From contig JBDHWG010000008.1 in NCBI GenBank assembly GCA_039810085.1, forward strand, positions 1 to 64,000: a DNA stretch of 64,000 bases, read 5' to 3'. Position 1 is the stretch's first letter; each line of letters opens with the position of its first letter. Source of the stretch: JBDHWG01 sp039810085 (GTDB taxonomy: Bacteria > Chloroflexota > Anaerolineae > Epilineales > JAHCIE01). The translations under genes were made by a program, and so were the position numbers. Below are positions 1 through 8,011 of this stretch, piece by piece. The notes below the pieces were generated by a model. That model was not told the DNA's origin. It did no database searches and worked only from the letters and a program-made list of their open reading frames with translations.

Positions 1-113
1 CTTTCGGCGTATTCTGGTGCGCTGGGACAAGAAGCCTGAACACTACATCGCCTTTCTGCACTTCGCCTGCGCCCTCATCGCCCTGCGCGCCGCAGGGTTA
101 TTCGGATAGGCTC
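1..113 (+). mobile_element. End of an IS5-type insertion sequence (cut by window edge)
   Basis: The first ~110 bases read as the last part of an IS5-family transposase, and the sequence after its stop (GGATAGGCTCTTAG) looks like the inverted-repeat end I remember for ISL2-like IS5 elements. The other end lies outside the window, so the exact border and the target-site duplication cannot be seen. The end abuts, and may supply, the stop codon of the dehydrogenase gene on the other strand. Confidence 0.55.
2..109 (+). CDS. IS5-family transposase, C-terminal fragment
   Basis: Frame 2 is open from the window edge to a TAG at 107-109 and encodes 35 residues, FRRILVRWDKKPEHY... ending ...ALRAAGLFG. 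The block R-R-x-L-V-R-W-x-K-K-x-x-x-Y-x-A-x-L-H-x-A-C-A-L-I is the conserved tail of IS5-type DDE transposases. Only the tail is visible, so whether the full transposase is intact is unknown. Confidence 0.7.
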   Translation, partial: FRRILVRWDKKPEHYIAFLHFACALIALRAAGLFG

Positions 114-1148
114 TTAGTACCCCGCCTGCCGGTCGACAAGGTTGATGAGCGGCTCGTCTGCCAGGAATCGGCGCAGGTTCTCCGCGAACAGGTCCGTCGC
201 CCAGTCGTCGTAGTGGAGCGTGAAGCCGGAGACGTGGGGCGAGATGACCACGGTCTCCATGTCCCACAGGGGGCTGTCGGCGGGCAGCGGCTCCGGGTCG
301 AACACGTCCAGCCCGGCCCCGGCGATCTTGCCGTTCTGTAGCGCCTCGATCAGCGCCGCCTGGTCGATAAGCCCGCCGCGGGCTATGTTGACCAGGAACG
401 CCGTCGGCTTCATGACAGCCAGCTCCGCTGCGCCGATGAGATGCCGCGTTGAAGGCGTCAGCGGCGCGCTGACAACAATATAGTCGGCGGCGGCCAGCAT
501 ATCGTGCAGCGCGTCCGGCGGGTAGGTGCGCTCTGGGATGCTGCCGTCGTTGTCGCCGACGCCGGGCATGCGCCAGCCGCGATAGAGCTGGTCGCCGACG
601 GCGCGCTTCGTCGCCAGGACGCGCATGCCAAACGCCTGAGCCAGACGGGCCACCTCACGCCCAATTGCCCCATAGCCGACGAGGGCGATGGTCTGGCCGC
701 GAATGTCGCGCGGCGCGAAGTTGTCCCAGCGGTTGTGCGCCCACTCATGCTTTTCCTGGAAGCGCAGCATCGTCGGGACGCGGTGCGCGAAGGCGAGAAT
801 TTGCGCCCACACGTACTGCGCGATGGGCACGGCGTGGATGCCGCTGACGTTGGTGATGGGGATGTCGCTGCGCCATAGCTCGGAGTCGATGATGTGCTCG
901 ATGCCCGCGCTGTGGAGCTGTACCCAGCGCAAGTGCGGGACCTGGGATAGGGAGAAGCGCGCATTGGACGTGTAGAGAATGTCGACGTCCGGATTCAACA
1001 GGTCGTTGACAGGCTTCTCCCACGCGCCGGGCTGCCGCTCGACGCGGAAGCGGGGCGAGACGGCGCGCAGCTTGTCGAGCTGGGCGTCGGTGAACGGCAT
1101 CGTCACAAGAACATTGATAAGCGGGAAGGGGTCACTCTTGGTCGTCAT
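114..1148 (-). CDS. D-2-hydroxyacid dehydrogenase
   Basis: A 344-residue NAD(P)-dependent 2-hydroxyacid dehydrogenase of the phosphoglycerate/glyoxylate dehydrogenase type, expected to interconvert a 2-oxoacid and its D-2-hydroxyacid in the cytoplasm. The Rossmann motif GYGAIG lies near residues 158-163. The catalytic triad is visible as R257 (NIARGG), E286 (FDPEP) and H305 (SPHVSG). The ATG at 1148 was chosen because AGGAGG stands 9 bases upstream; a longer reading adds 20 unconserved residues. The start overlaps the end of a small membrane-protein gene, so the two are probably co-transcribed. The TAA stop lies at or inside the neighbouring IS end, so the native C-terminus may be slightly altered. 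The substrate cannot be told from sequence. Confidence 0.9.
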   Translation of the reverse strand: MTTKSDPFPLINVLVTMPFTDAQLDKLRAVSPRFRVERQPGAWEKPVNDLLNPDVDILYTSNARFSLSQVPHLRWVQLHSAGIEHIIDSELWRSDIPITNVSGIHAVPIAQYVWAQILAFAHRVPTMLRFQEKHEWAHNRWDNFAPRDIRGQTIALVGYGAIGREVARLAQAFGMRVLATKRAVGDQLYRGWRMPGVGDNDGSIPERTYPPDALHDMLAAADYIVVSAPLTPSTRHLIGAAELAVMKPTAFLVNIARGGLIDQAALIEALQNGKIAGAGLDVFDPEPLPADSPLWDMETVVISPHVSGFTLHYDDWATDLFAENLRRFLADEPLINLVDRQAGY

Positions 1149-1311
1149 GCGTCTGGCCCTCCTGCTCGGCGGCGCGCTGCCGCACCATCTGGTAAACGTA
1201 CACGCCAATCATAACGACGACGAGGGCGATCACGCCCCAGGTGAGAATGTCGTCGAGCCAGCCGTTCGCGCCATGCTCCATCGGACGCAGCAGAGGATTG
1301 AGCCACAACAT
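1132..1311 (-). CDS. Small single-span membrane protein
   Basis: Encodes 59 residues, with one hydrophobic segment (ILTWGVIALVVVMIGVYVYQ, about residues 22-41) followed by a charged tail rich in R, E, Q and D, so an inner-membrane anchor with a short cytoplasmic tail is likely. The ATG at 1311 is preferred over one at 1323 because GGAG lies 6 bases before it. The gene overlaps the downstream dehydrogenase by 17 bases. I do not recognise a family. Its overlap and good ribosome-binding site argue that it is real. Confidence 0.6.
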   Translation of the reverse strand: MLWLNPLLRPMEHGANGWLDDILTWGVIALVVVMIGVYVYQMVRQRAAEQEGQTHDDQE

Positions 1312-1386
1312 GGAATACTCCACATACTATCGACAATTATCAACGAGCGTCAATAACAATACACATAAATCGCCTAACGTAGACGC

Positions 1387-2496
1387 TTAGTGAGTTAATA
1401 CATCCTCGTACACGGCAAGCACCCGCTCTAGCATCGCTGTTCGGCCAAACTCGACGACGGCCCGCGCGCGCGCCGCCTGCCCCATTTGCTTCCGCCGCGC
1501 TTCATCACCCAATAGGTCTCGAATCGCATCCGCTAGCGCCGCCGGATTGCCGGGCGGCACGATGACGCCCGTGACGCCGTCCTGGTTGACGTAGGACGTG
1601 CCCGTGCCGACCTCGGTGGTCACCGCCGGAACACCCGACGCCAGCGCCTCGACCAGGGCGATGCCGAACGCCTCGCTGCGATGCGTCGCCGGCAGGACGT
1701 ACACGTCTGCCGCCTGGTACAGCGCCGGCTGCTCGGCGTCGGACACGTCGCCGATGAAGTGGACCCTCTCACCCACGCCCAGCCGTCGCGCCAGCGCCTC
1801 CCACTCACCCTGCATCGGTCCACTACCCGCGACGACGAGCGTAACGCCGGGCAAGCGCGGCAGCGCCCCGATGAGGACGTTCAACCCCTTGTAGTAGCGT
1901 AGCCGCCCCATGGACAGGAGAAGGGGCGTGCCGTACCGTTGACGCAATGAGGCAGCCTTGTCGGGATACGCTTGCAGGAAGCGGGCCAGGTCAACACCGA
2001 GGGGGACGACGGTCACGCGGTCGCGGTTCTCCTGGAGCAGCGGGGACGTGGCGGCATAGTTGGGGCTGGTGGCGATGATGCGGTCGGCGCGGCGCAGAAC
2101 GGCGCGCATCAGCGGACGGTAGAGCCGCAGGATACCCGCCTGGCGTACTACGTCGCTGTGGTAGGTGACGACGGTGCGCCGGGCGCGCCCCACGAGCCAC
2201 TGGCTGACCTCGCCGACCGGGTAGGGGAAGTGCAGGTGCGCGATATCGGCCTGCACCCCGCGCAAGCGCCACGGCAGGGCCACGCTCAGCGGCGTTGAGG
2301 CGACCGTCGCCAGGCGTGCCGCCTTGATGACGCGCACGCCATTCAATGTTTCGACCTGGGTGTGTCCGGTAAGGGATGTCACGACGACAGTGACGTCATG
2401 CCTGCGCTCGGCCTGCCCTTCGGCCAGGCTGCGTACGTGGTTCTCGATGCCTCCGAGCACCGGGTAGTAGTCTTTGTAGACGTGGACGATGCGCAT
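1387..2496 (-). CDS. Glycosyltransferase family 4 (GT-B fold)
   Basis: A 369-residue retaining glycosyltransferase. The N-terminus VYKDYYPVLGGIENHV is the acceptor-side glycine-rich loop of GT4 enzymes. The C-terminal half has VVAGSGP and the EAFGIALVEALASGVP block, whose paired glutamates hold the nucleotide sugar. It probably adds a sugar to a lipid-linked glycan at the cytoplasmic membrane face. The ATG at 2496 is chosen, with AGGTGG upstream; a GTG at 2511 directly after the previous stop is possible. It is the last gene of the run of glycosyltransferases and the MurJ-like flippase ending here. Donor and acceptor are unknown. Confidence 0.88.
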   Translation of the reverse strand: MRIVHVYKDYYPVLGGIENHVRSLAEGQAERRHDVTVVVTSLTGHTQVETLNGVRVIKAARLATVASTPLSVALPWRLRGVQADIAHLHFPYPVGEVSQWLVGRARRTVVTYHSDVVRQAGILRLYRPLMRAVLRRADRIIATSPNYAATSPLLQENRDRVTVVPLGVDLARFLQAYPDKAASLRQRYGTPLLLSMGRLRYYKGLNVLIGALPRLPGVTLVVAGSGPMQGEWEALARRLGVGERVHFIGDVSDAEQPALYQAADVYVLPATHRSEAFGIALVEALASGVPAVTTEVGTGTSYVNQDGVTGVIVPPGNPAALADAIRDLLGDEARRKQMGQAARARAVVEFGRTAMLERVLAVYEDVLTH

Positions 2497-2511
2497 GGCG
2501 TCGATTGCCAC

Positions 2512-3636
2512 CTACCGCGCGACCTGGCGGTAGACAGCCAGCGTCTCCTGGGCCGTCTTCGCCCAGCTGAACTCGCGCGCCCGCGACAGGCTGGCTGCGC
2601 GCAGCCGGTTCCACAGCCGACCGTCTTGCAAGACGACCGACATGCTCTGCGCCAAGAGGCGCGTATCGTCCGGCGGGACGAGGAGCGCCGCCTGGCCCGC
2701 GACTTCGGGTAGGCTGCTCGTGTTGGAGGTGATGACCGGCACGCCGCACGCCATTGCCTCCAGCACCGGGAAGCCAAAGCCTTCGTAGAGCGACGGGAAG
2801 ACGAACAGGGCCGCGCCGCTGTAGAGGGCGGGCAGGTCGGCCTCCGGCACGTCGTCCAGGGCAACGACGCGGTTGGCGAGACGCAGCGCCATGACCTGCT
2901 GCATCGCCTCCGGGTAGCGCGGGTCGCGGCGGCCGGCCATCACGAGGGCGATATTGGGGACGGCGGGGGCGACGCTGGCAAAGGCTTCCACCAGGCGCAG
3001 CAAGTTCTTGTGCGGCTTGTTGATGCCCAGGTAGAGAATGTAGCTGTCCGGCAGTCCCAGACGCCGCCGCATCTCGGCAATCTCCGCCTCGGGGCGCGGA
3101 TGGAAGCGGCCGTCTACGGCTGGCACGGTGACGTGGATGTGGTCAGGGCGGGCATCGAAGCGCTCGATCATGTCCTGGCGCGCGGTCTGAGAGAGCGTCA
3201 CGAGCGCGGCCGACGTTTCGACGGCTAGACGCGTCGTCAGCTCATACGCGACGCGGGCGCGGCCTGACGGCAGGTATTCCGGGTACAGAGCGGGTGTCAC
3301 GTCGTAGACCGTCGTAACGGACGGCACGGGAAGGGCATAAGGCTTGACATAGTATGGCGAGTGGAGCACGTCGAGGCGTAGCCGCTGCGCCAGCCACGGC
3401 AGCCCGACCTGCTCGCGGAGCGAAACAGGCCGCGCGTTGGCCCAGCCAATCTCAACGTTGGGGCGCTCCCAGAGGGCTGCCAGGTCGTAGCGGCGGTTGT
3501 CCTGGTTGCGATTCAGCAGGAGCACGAGCGTGTCGTCCGGCGCAGCGTCGGCAAGCGCGCCCGCCAGGTGGTAGACATAGCGGCCGATGCCGGGGTAGTG
3601 TTCGGTGATGGTGCGAGCGTCTAGTCCGAAGCGCAT
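2512..3636 (-). CDS. Glycosyltransferase family 4
   Basis: A 374-residue GT-B glycosyltransferase beginning MRFGLDARTITEHYPGIGRYV, the typical N-terminus of mannosyl/rhamnosyl-type GT4 enzymes. LGINKPHKN near the middle and the nucleotide-sugar block PSLYEGFGFPVLEAMACG in the C-terminal half support this. The ATG at 3636 makes a 16-base overlap with the upstream GT2 gene; a longer reading would add 33 residues unlike the family. It lies between a GT2 gene and another GT4 gene, so it most likely extends the same surface glycan. Specificity is not predictable. Confidence 0.88.
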   Translation of the reverse strand: MRFGLDARTITEHYPGIGRYVYHLAGALADAAPDDTLVLLLNRNQDNRRYDLAALWERPNVEIGWANARPVSLREQVGLPWLAQRLRLDVLHSPYYVKPYALPVPSVTTVYDVTPALYPEYLPSGRARVAYELTTRLAVETSAALVTLSQTARQDMIERFDARPDHIHVTVPAVDGRFHPRPEAEIAEMRRRLGLPDSYILYLGINKPHKNLLRLVEAFASVAPAVPNIALVMAGRRDPRYPEAMQQVMALRLANRVVALDDVPEADLPALYSGAALFVFPSLYEGFGFPVLEAMACGVPVITSNTSSLPEVAGQAALLVPPDDTRLLAQSMSVVLQDGRLWNRLRAASLSRAREFSWAKTAQETLAVYRQVAR

Positions 3637-4499
3637 GCTTGCCGCCGATAAGGGTAGCGATACCAGCCGTAAATGTAACCCAGGGCAGCCACATAGCTCG
3701 TCAGCGCCTTGAGGGGCTTGAAGCCCGGCCGCCACGACGGCGCTGAGAACGAGTACGGCAGGAAGATATTGGGAACAAGTATAGCTGTGCGAAACAGGAA
3801 GTACGCGGCGGTGTGCAGCGGCGTCTTGAGCTGGCGGCCCGCTGCCCGCCTCGGGTCGCGCTGCACCTCCTGGGCGTGGCCGACGCCGTACAGGAAGTGC
3901 TTGCGCAGCACGGCGCGCAGCGTGAGCGGCACACTGTGGTACACCCAGGTGTGCGGCACAAGGATGAAACGGTAGCCGAGCCGCCGCACACGGTAGAAGA
4001 ACTCCGTGTCGACGCCGCGCACCAGCTCGTTGCTGAAACCGCCGACTTCATCGAAGACGGCGCGGCGCATGGCGCAGCACGTTGTGGTGATTTCGATATA
4101 GCCGTGGCGGTCGAGGGGCGGGTTCGTCTCCAACGGCTCGTCCACAATGGGATGCTCGATGCGCGGCACCTCGCGAGCGACGCGCTTTTGGAACGGTGAC
4201 GAGTCGGGCGGGATGAGCTTGGACGCGCCGGTCACGCCAATCGTTGGGTCGGACAGCAGCGGCGCGATGAGGTTCGCCAGCGTGTCGTCGCCGCCGAGAA
4301 CGGCATCGTCGTCGACGAAGACGAGGATGTCGGCGGTCGTGCGGGCCACGCCGACGTTGCGCGCCTTGCCGTTGGGTCGGATGCCCACCGCGACCTCGAC
4401 CTCATCTGGTTGAAGCGTCTGGCGGGCGATGGAGGCCCGCAGGGCGTCCACCTTCCCGTCCAGGGAGGGGATCACGACGGCGACGCGCGGCGTGCTCAC
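3621..4499 (-). CDS. Glycosyltransferase family 2 (GT-A fold)
   Basis: A 292-residue GT2-type transferase. VAVVIPSLDG at the N-terminus and the acidic metal/nucleotide motif FVDDDAV near residues 76-82 are characteristic. GVDTEFFYRVRRLGYR in the C-terminal half matches the conserved acidic/RxxR-like acceptor loop. A hydrophobic stretch near residues 230-250 suggests membrane association. It starts with GTG at 4499, overlapping the stop of the MurJ-like gene in GTGA, so translation is coupled. It probably acts at the cytoplasmic face of the membrane in the same glycan pathway. Confidence 0.87.
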   Translation of the reverse strand: MSTPRVAVVIPSLDGKVDALRASIARQTLQPDEVEVAVGIRPNGKARNVGVARTTADILVFVDDDAVLGGDDTLANLIAPLLSDPTIGVTGASKLIPPDSSPFQKRVAREVPRIEHPIVDEPLETNPPLDRHGYIEITTTCCAMRRAVFDEVGGFSNELVRGVDTEFFYRVRRLGYRFILVPHTWVYHSVPLTLRAVLRKHFLYGVGHAQEVQRDPRRAAGRQLKTPLHTAAYFLFRTAILVPNIFLPYSFSAPSWRPGFKPLKALTSYVAALGYIYGWYRYPYRRQACASD

Positions 4500-6046
4500 G
4501 CCAGCCCTCGCCGCAGCAAGAACTTGAGTTTGGCCGCTTCCTCGACGCGCCCGATAACGGTCACGGCAACGTAGACCGCCAGCCCGATGCCGCCCGCCAC
4601 GGCCAGCCGGACCACGAGCATCACAAAGCCACCGCTTGGGATGGCGTTGCGGACAAACACGGCAGTCAGGGCGGCTAGCAGGGCGGCCAGCGCGATAATG
4701 CTTGTTGGCCCCAGCAGCGAGCGCACGTCTAGCGGTCCCAGGCGGCGGCGCAGGACGACGTAGCCGATGAGCGAGACGATGGTCCAGGTCAAGGCAGTGG
4801 AGAGGGCGATCCCCGCGAGGCCCAACGGCCCGATGAGGGCGAAGTTCAGGGCGAGGTTGAGGCCGGCGTTCAGGATGCCGAGCCAGGTGGATGTCACGAT
4901 ATCCTTGATGCTGAGGAAGGCGCGCGACACCAGCAGAGACAGGTAGCTGGGCAGGACACCGATTGCCAGAAAGCCGAGGGCCGACGCCGTCAAGGCCGTA
5001 TCCTCGGCCCCGAATGCGCCGCGTTGCAGCAAGAGCGTCACAATGTCCACGCGCAGCACAGCCATCAGAACGACGATGGGCGCCAGGGTATAGATAACCA
5101 TGCCCGTGGCATTGCGCAGGGCGCGGCGCAGGCCATCGCTGCCCTCCCGCGCGGCGACGTCGGACCAGTGGGCGAGGAGCACGCTGAAGAAGCCCGCGCC
5201 GACGATGATGTACGGAATGGCCGTGATGCGCTCGGCGTAGTTCAGCGCCGTGACCGAGCCGGGGGCGAGCCAGGAGGCCATGCTGCGGTCGATGAACGGG
5301 TTGAGCTGGAGCAGACTCAGGCCGGCTAGGGGCAGCAAGGCCCCTTTGCCAAGGCGGCGCAGTCCCTCAGTTGAGCTGCGCCCCACCCGCCCCAGCAGCC
5401 CAAGGGCGCTCCCTACGACGACCAGGATCACCACACCGACCAGCGGCCCCAGGACGTAGCCCACGGCCAGGCTGTAGATGCCGATGCCCGCCGCCAGGGC
5501 AGCGACGGCGGCCAGTTTCGCCAGGGCATCGACGCCGGGCAGGGCCGCTGGCAGCCGGAAGCGCGCATGGGCGTTGAACACTGCGGCCAGTGCGCCTGTG
5601 ACGGCGACAAGGGGCAGCATAGGCAGCAGAACGAAGGCCAGGTCCAGCGCCAGGGTTTGGGTTTCCGGGGCTGTGAAACGCGTCAGAGCGCCCATGATGG
5701 CGGGCAGGGACAGGGCGAGGAGCACGGTGACCGCGACGGTCATGCCCGCCACGAGCAGAACGCCCTGCGTCGCAACGGAGGTGAGTCTGTCAGGCTGATT
5801 GACGCGCGTCTCAACGAGCTGGGGAACCATCACCGACTTGATGGCTTCGCGCACCACGTTGGCGGCAAAGGTGGGGATGATGAGCGCGAGGTTGATGGCG
5901 TCGGTTTGCGCGGTCGCGCCGAAGGTCGCCGCGACATAGGCCGCCAGGACGTAGGCGAGCGCCTGGGCGGCCAGGTTTACTGTTGTGACGTTGGCCGTGT
6001 CGCGGAAGATGCGCCGGCCGAGGGAGTCACGCTGCGCCGCCATCAT
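4496..6046 (-). CDS. MurJ/MviN-like lipid flippase
   Basis: A 516-residue integral membrane protein with about 14 hydrophobic segments and the MurJ/MOP-superfamily N-terminus (TVNLAAQALAYVLAAYVAATFG, TDAINLALIIPTF). The family moves lipid II or undecaprenyl-linked oligosaccharides across the membrane. It sits inside a glycosyltransferase cluster and overlaps both neighbours by four bases. That context favours export of a surface-glycan intermediate over a housekeeping MurJ role, although the two cannot be separated from sequence alone. The tail contains IGRVEEAAKLKFLLRR, a basic cytoplasmic end. Confidence 0.85.
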   Translation of the reverse strand: MMAAQRDSLGRRIFRDTANVTTVNLAAQALAYVLAAYVAATFGATAQTDAINLALIIPTFAANVVREAIKSVMVPQLVETRVNQPDRLTSVATQGVLLVAGMTVAVTVLLALSLPAIMGALTRFTAPETQTLALDLAFVLLPMLPLVAVTGALAAVFNAHARFRLPAALPGVDALAKLAAVAALAAGIGIYSLAVGYVLGPLVGVVILVVVGSALGLLGRVGRSSTEGLRRLGKGALLPLAGLSLLQLNPFIDRSMASWLAPGSVTALNYAERITAIPYIIVGAGFFSVLLAHWSDVAAREGSDGLRRALRNATGMVIYTLAPIVVLMAVLRVDIVTLLLQRGAFGAEDTALTASALGFLAIGVLPSYLSLLVSRAFLSIKDIVTSTWLGILNAGLNLALNFALIGPLGLAGIALSTALTWTIVSLIGYVVLRRRLGPLDVRSLLGPTSIIALAALLAALTAVFVRNAIPSGGFVMLVVRLAVAGGIGLAVYVAVTVIGRVEEAAKLKFLLRRGLA

Positions 6047-7281
6047 GGTCTGTTCGGAGCCGCGGCGCGTGGGCTTTCAGCAACGGCTACCTGCAAGATG
6101 GTTTCAGTGGCGCGCGTCATGGCGTCGATGCTGAAGCGCGCCTCGGCCGTGCGCCGCGCAATCGCGCCCATGGCTTGGCGCCGCGTCCGGTCGCCCATTA
6201 GGGTGATCAGCGCGTTCGCCAGGGCACGGCTATCGCCTGGCGGGAACAGATAGCCCGTCACGCCGTGGGTGACGGCGGCGCTGACTCCACCGACGCGGCT
6301 GGCGGCGACGGGTAGCCCGACCGCCATGGCCTCGACGATGCTCAAAGGGAAGGCTTCGTGACACAGGCTGGGCATGATGAAGCCGTCCGCCGCCGCCAGG
6401 ATGCCCGGCAAGTCGGTGTGGGAGACGAGGCCGAGGAACGTCACGCGGTTGCTCAGCCCCAGGCGGCGCACCTGACGCTCAAGCGCATCGGTGTGGCTGC
6501 CGTGGCCCGCGATGAGAAGGCGCACGGCGGCAATGTGCTCCTGCGCCCGATGGAGAGCATCAATGGCGACCTGGACGCCCTTCTCTGCCTCCAGCCGAGT
6601 CGCAATGGCGAGAACCGGCGCACTCGGTGAGATGCCCAGGCGCTCGCGCGTAGCCTTCCCCGCGGCTTCATCCGGCCGAAACCTGTCTACATCGACGCCA
6701 TTCGGCACGAAGGTGACGCGGTCGACCGGAAAGCCCATCTCGCGCCGGTTCTCCTTGGCGACGGACGGACTGACGGCGATCCAATGCGAGACAGACGGCG
6801 CCGCGCGCCACCAGAGGGTGAACAGGCGCGGCAACCGCCAGCCGAGACGCGCCAGGCGGTAGACGCCACGCAGCGAGCGCGCCCCGCGCCACGCCGTCGT
6901 GATCTCGCCCTGGGACGACCCGTGCAGGATGACCACCGAAGGTAGGCTTAGCTCGCGCCGCGCCTCGGCCAGATAACCCAGGCCGCCGGCGCTGTGGCTG
7001 AGAATGACATTGTAGGGCTGGGTAGCATCACGCTCGCGCAGCAGCTTATAGCTCTCCCGCCACCACCCCGCCTGGTAGCGCCGCCACGTCGTGTTGGGAA
7101 CATAGAGCGTCTCAATATTCCCATCGATCTCGCGGCGCACGCCCTTGGGATGCGCCGTGGTGACGATGGTGACGCTGTGACCCCGCGCCGCCAGGGCGCG
7201 CGCCAGCGTGTCTGTCTGCCGCTCCATGCCGCCGCGCACGCCATGCGCCAGGGTGATGCGGGTGGGCATCCAGATGCGCAC
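6043..7281 (-). CDS. Glycosyltransferase family 4
   Basis: A 412-residue GT-B enzyme beginning with a GTG at 7281 (VRIWMPTRITLAHGVRGGMERQ), preceded by GAGGTG five bases upstream; a longer reading adds only 12 unlike residues. HGVRGGMERQ is the acceptor-side loop, and SLCHEAFPLSIVEAMAVGLP is the donor-binding EX7E-type block. The end overlaps the MurJ-like gene in ATGA. It is the first gene of the 7281-1387 glycan operon and probably adds an early sugar to the lipid carrier. Confidence 0.88.
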   Translation of the reverse strand: MRIWMPTRITLAHGVRGGMERQTDTLARALAARGHSVTIVTTAHPKGVRREIDGNIETLYVPNTTWRRYQAGWWRESYKLLRERDATQPYNVILSHSAGGLGYLAEARRELSLPSVVILHGSSQGEITTAWRGARSLRGVYRLARLGWRLPRLFTLWWRAAPSVSHWIAVSPSVAKENRREMGFPVDRVTFVPNGVDVDRFRPDEAAGKATRERLGISPSAPVLAIATRLEAEKGVQVAIDALHRAQEHIAAVRLLIAGHGSHTDALERQVRRLGLSNRVTFLGLVSHTDLPGILAAADGFIMPSLCHEAFPLSIVEAMAVGLPVAASRVGGVSAAVTHGVTGYLFPPGDSRALANALITLMGDRTRRQAMGAIARRTAEARFSIDAMTRATETILQVAVAESPRAAAPNRP

Positions 7282-7337
7282 AGTGTCACCTCTCCCGCAA
7301 CCGACAGGCTGCCGCAAAGGGGCTGACGACGACGGGA

Positions 7338-8009
7338 TCAGGGACGTTGCTCATTCGGGACCGCGTCCTCGCCGTCGCGCTCTTGGAGGTAGGCGCGGCT
7401 AATCTCGTCAATGCGGGCGACAATCATGTCCAGCGCGACGCGGTTGTGGCCGCCGTTGGGGATGATGATGTCAGCGTAGCGCTTGCTCGGCTCGACAAAT
7501 TCCAGGTGCATCGGGCGCACGGTTTCCAAGTATTGCTCGATGACCGAGTCGGTGCTGCGCCCGCGCTCGTGGGTGTCGCGGCGCAGGCGGCGGATGAAGC
7601 GCAGATCGGCGTCCGTGTCCACGAACACCTTGATGTCGAGGCAGTCGCGCACGCTCTTTTCCGCCAGCACCAGGATGCCTTCGACCAGGATCACCGGCCG
7701 CGGTTCGAGCCGATGCTTGCTCGGCTTGCGCGTGTACGTCGTGAAGTCGTAGTCCGGCACCCACACCGCCTCGTTGTGTTGCAGCCGGTCCAGGTGGTTG
7801 GCGAACAGCTCAGACTCGATGGCATTCGGGTGGTCGAAGTTGAATTTCCTGCGCTCGTCTAGCGGGATGTGGCTCAAGTCTACGTAGTAGGAGTCCTGCT
7901 CCAGGTGGGCGACCCGACGCGGCCCGACGCGGCGCAGGATGGCGCGCGCAACGGTCGTCTTGCCGGAGCCGGTGCCGCCCGCGACACCGATGGTAATCGG
8001 CCGCGCCAC
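7338..8009 (-). CDS. udk: Uridine kinase
   Basis: A 223-residue uridine/cytidine kinase phosphorylating uridine and cytidine to UMP and CMP in pyrimidine salvage. GGTGSGKTT (about residues 11-19) is the P-loop. DHPNAIES and DYDFTTYTR form the nucleoside site, VEGILVL is the Walker B region, and RRDTHERGRSTDSVIEQY is the lid. The length fits the family. The GTG start lies two bases after the TAA stop of the O-antigen-ligase-like gene, so it is translationally coupled to it. UMP supply could serve nucleotide-sugar synthesis, but that link is inference. Confidence 0.95.
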   Translation of the reverse strand: MARPITIGVAGGTGSGKTTVARAILRRVGPRRVAHLEQDSYYVDLSHIPLDERRKFNFDHPNAIESELFANHLDRLQHNEAVWVPDYDFTTYTRKPSKHRLEPRPVILVEGILVLAEKSVRDCLDIKVFVDTDADLRFIRRLRRDTHERGRSTDSVIEQYLETVRPMHLEFVEPSKRYADIIIPNGGHNRVALDMIVARIDEISRAYLQERDGEDAVPNEQRP

Positions 8010-8011
8010 CC

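Noticed and set aside
4496..6046. Wzx-type O-antigen flippase instead of MurJ
   Set aside because: The N-terminal blocks are closer to MurJ/MviN. Both are MOP-family proteins, so this is kept as an open alternative, not a call.
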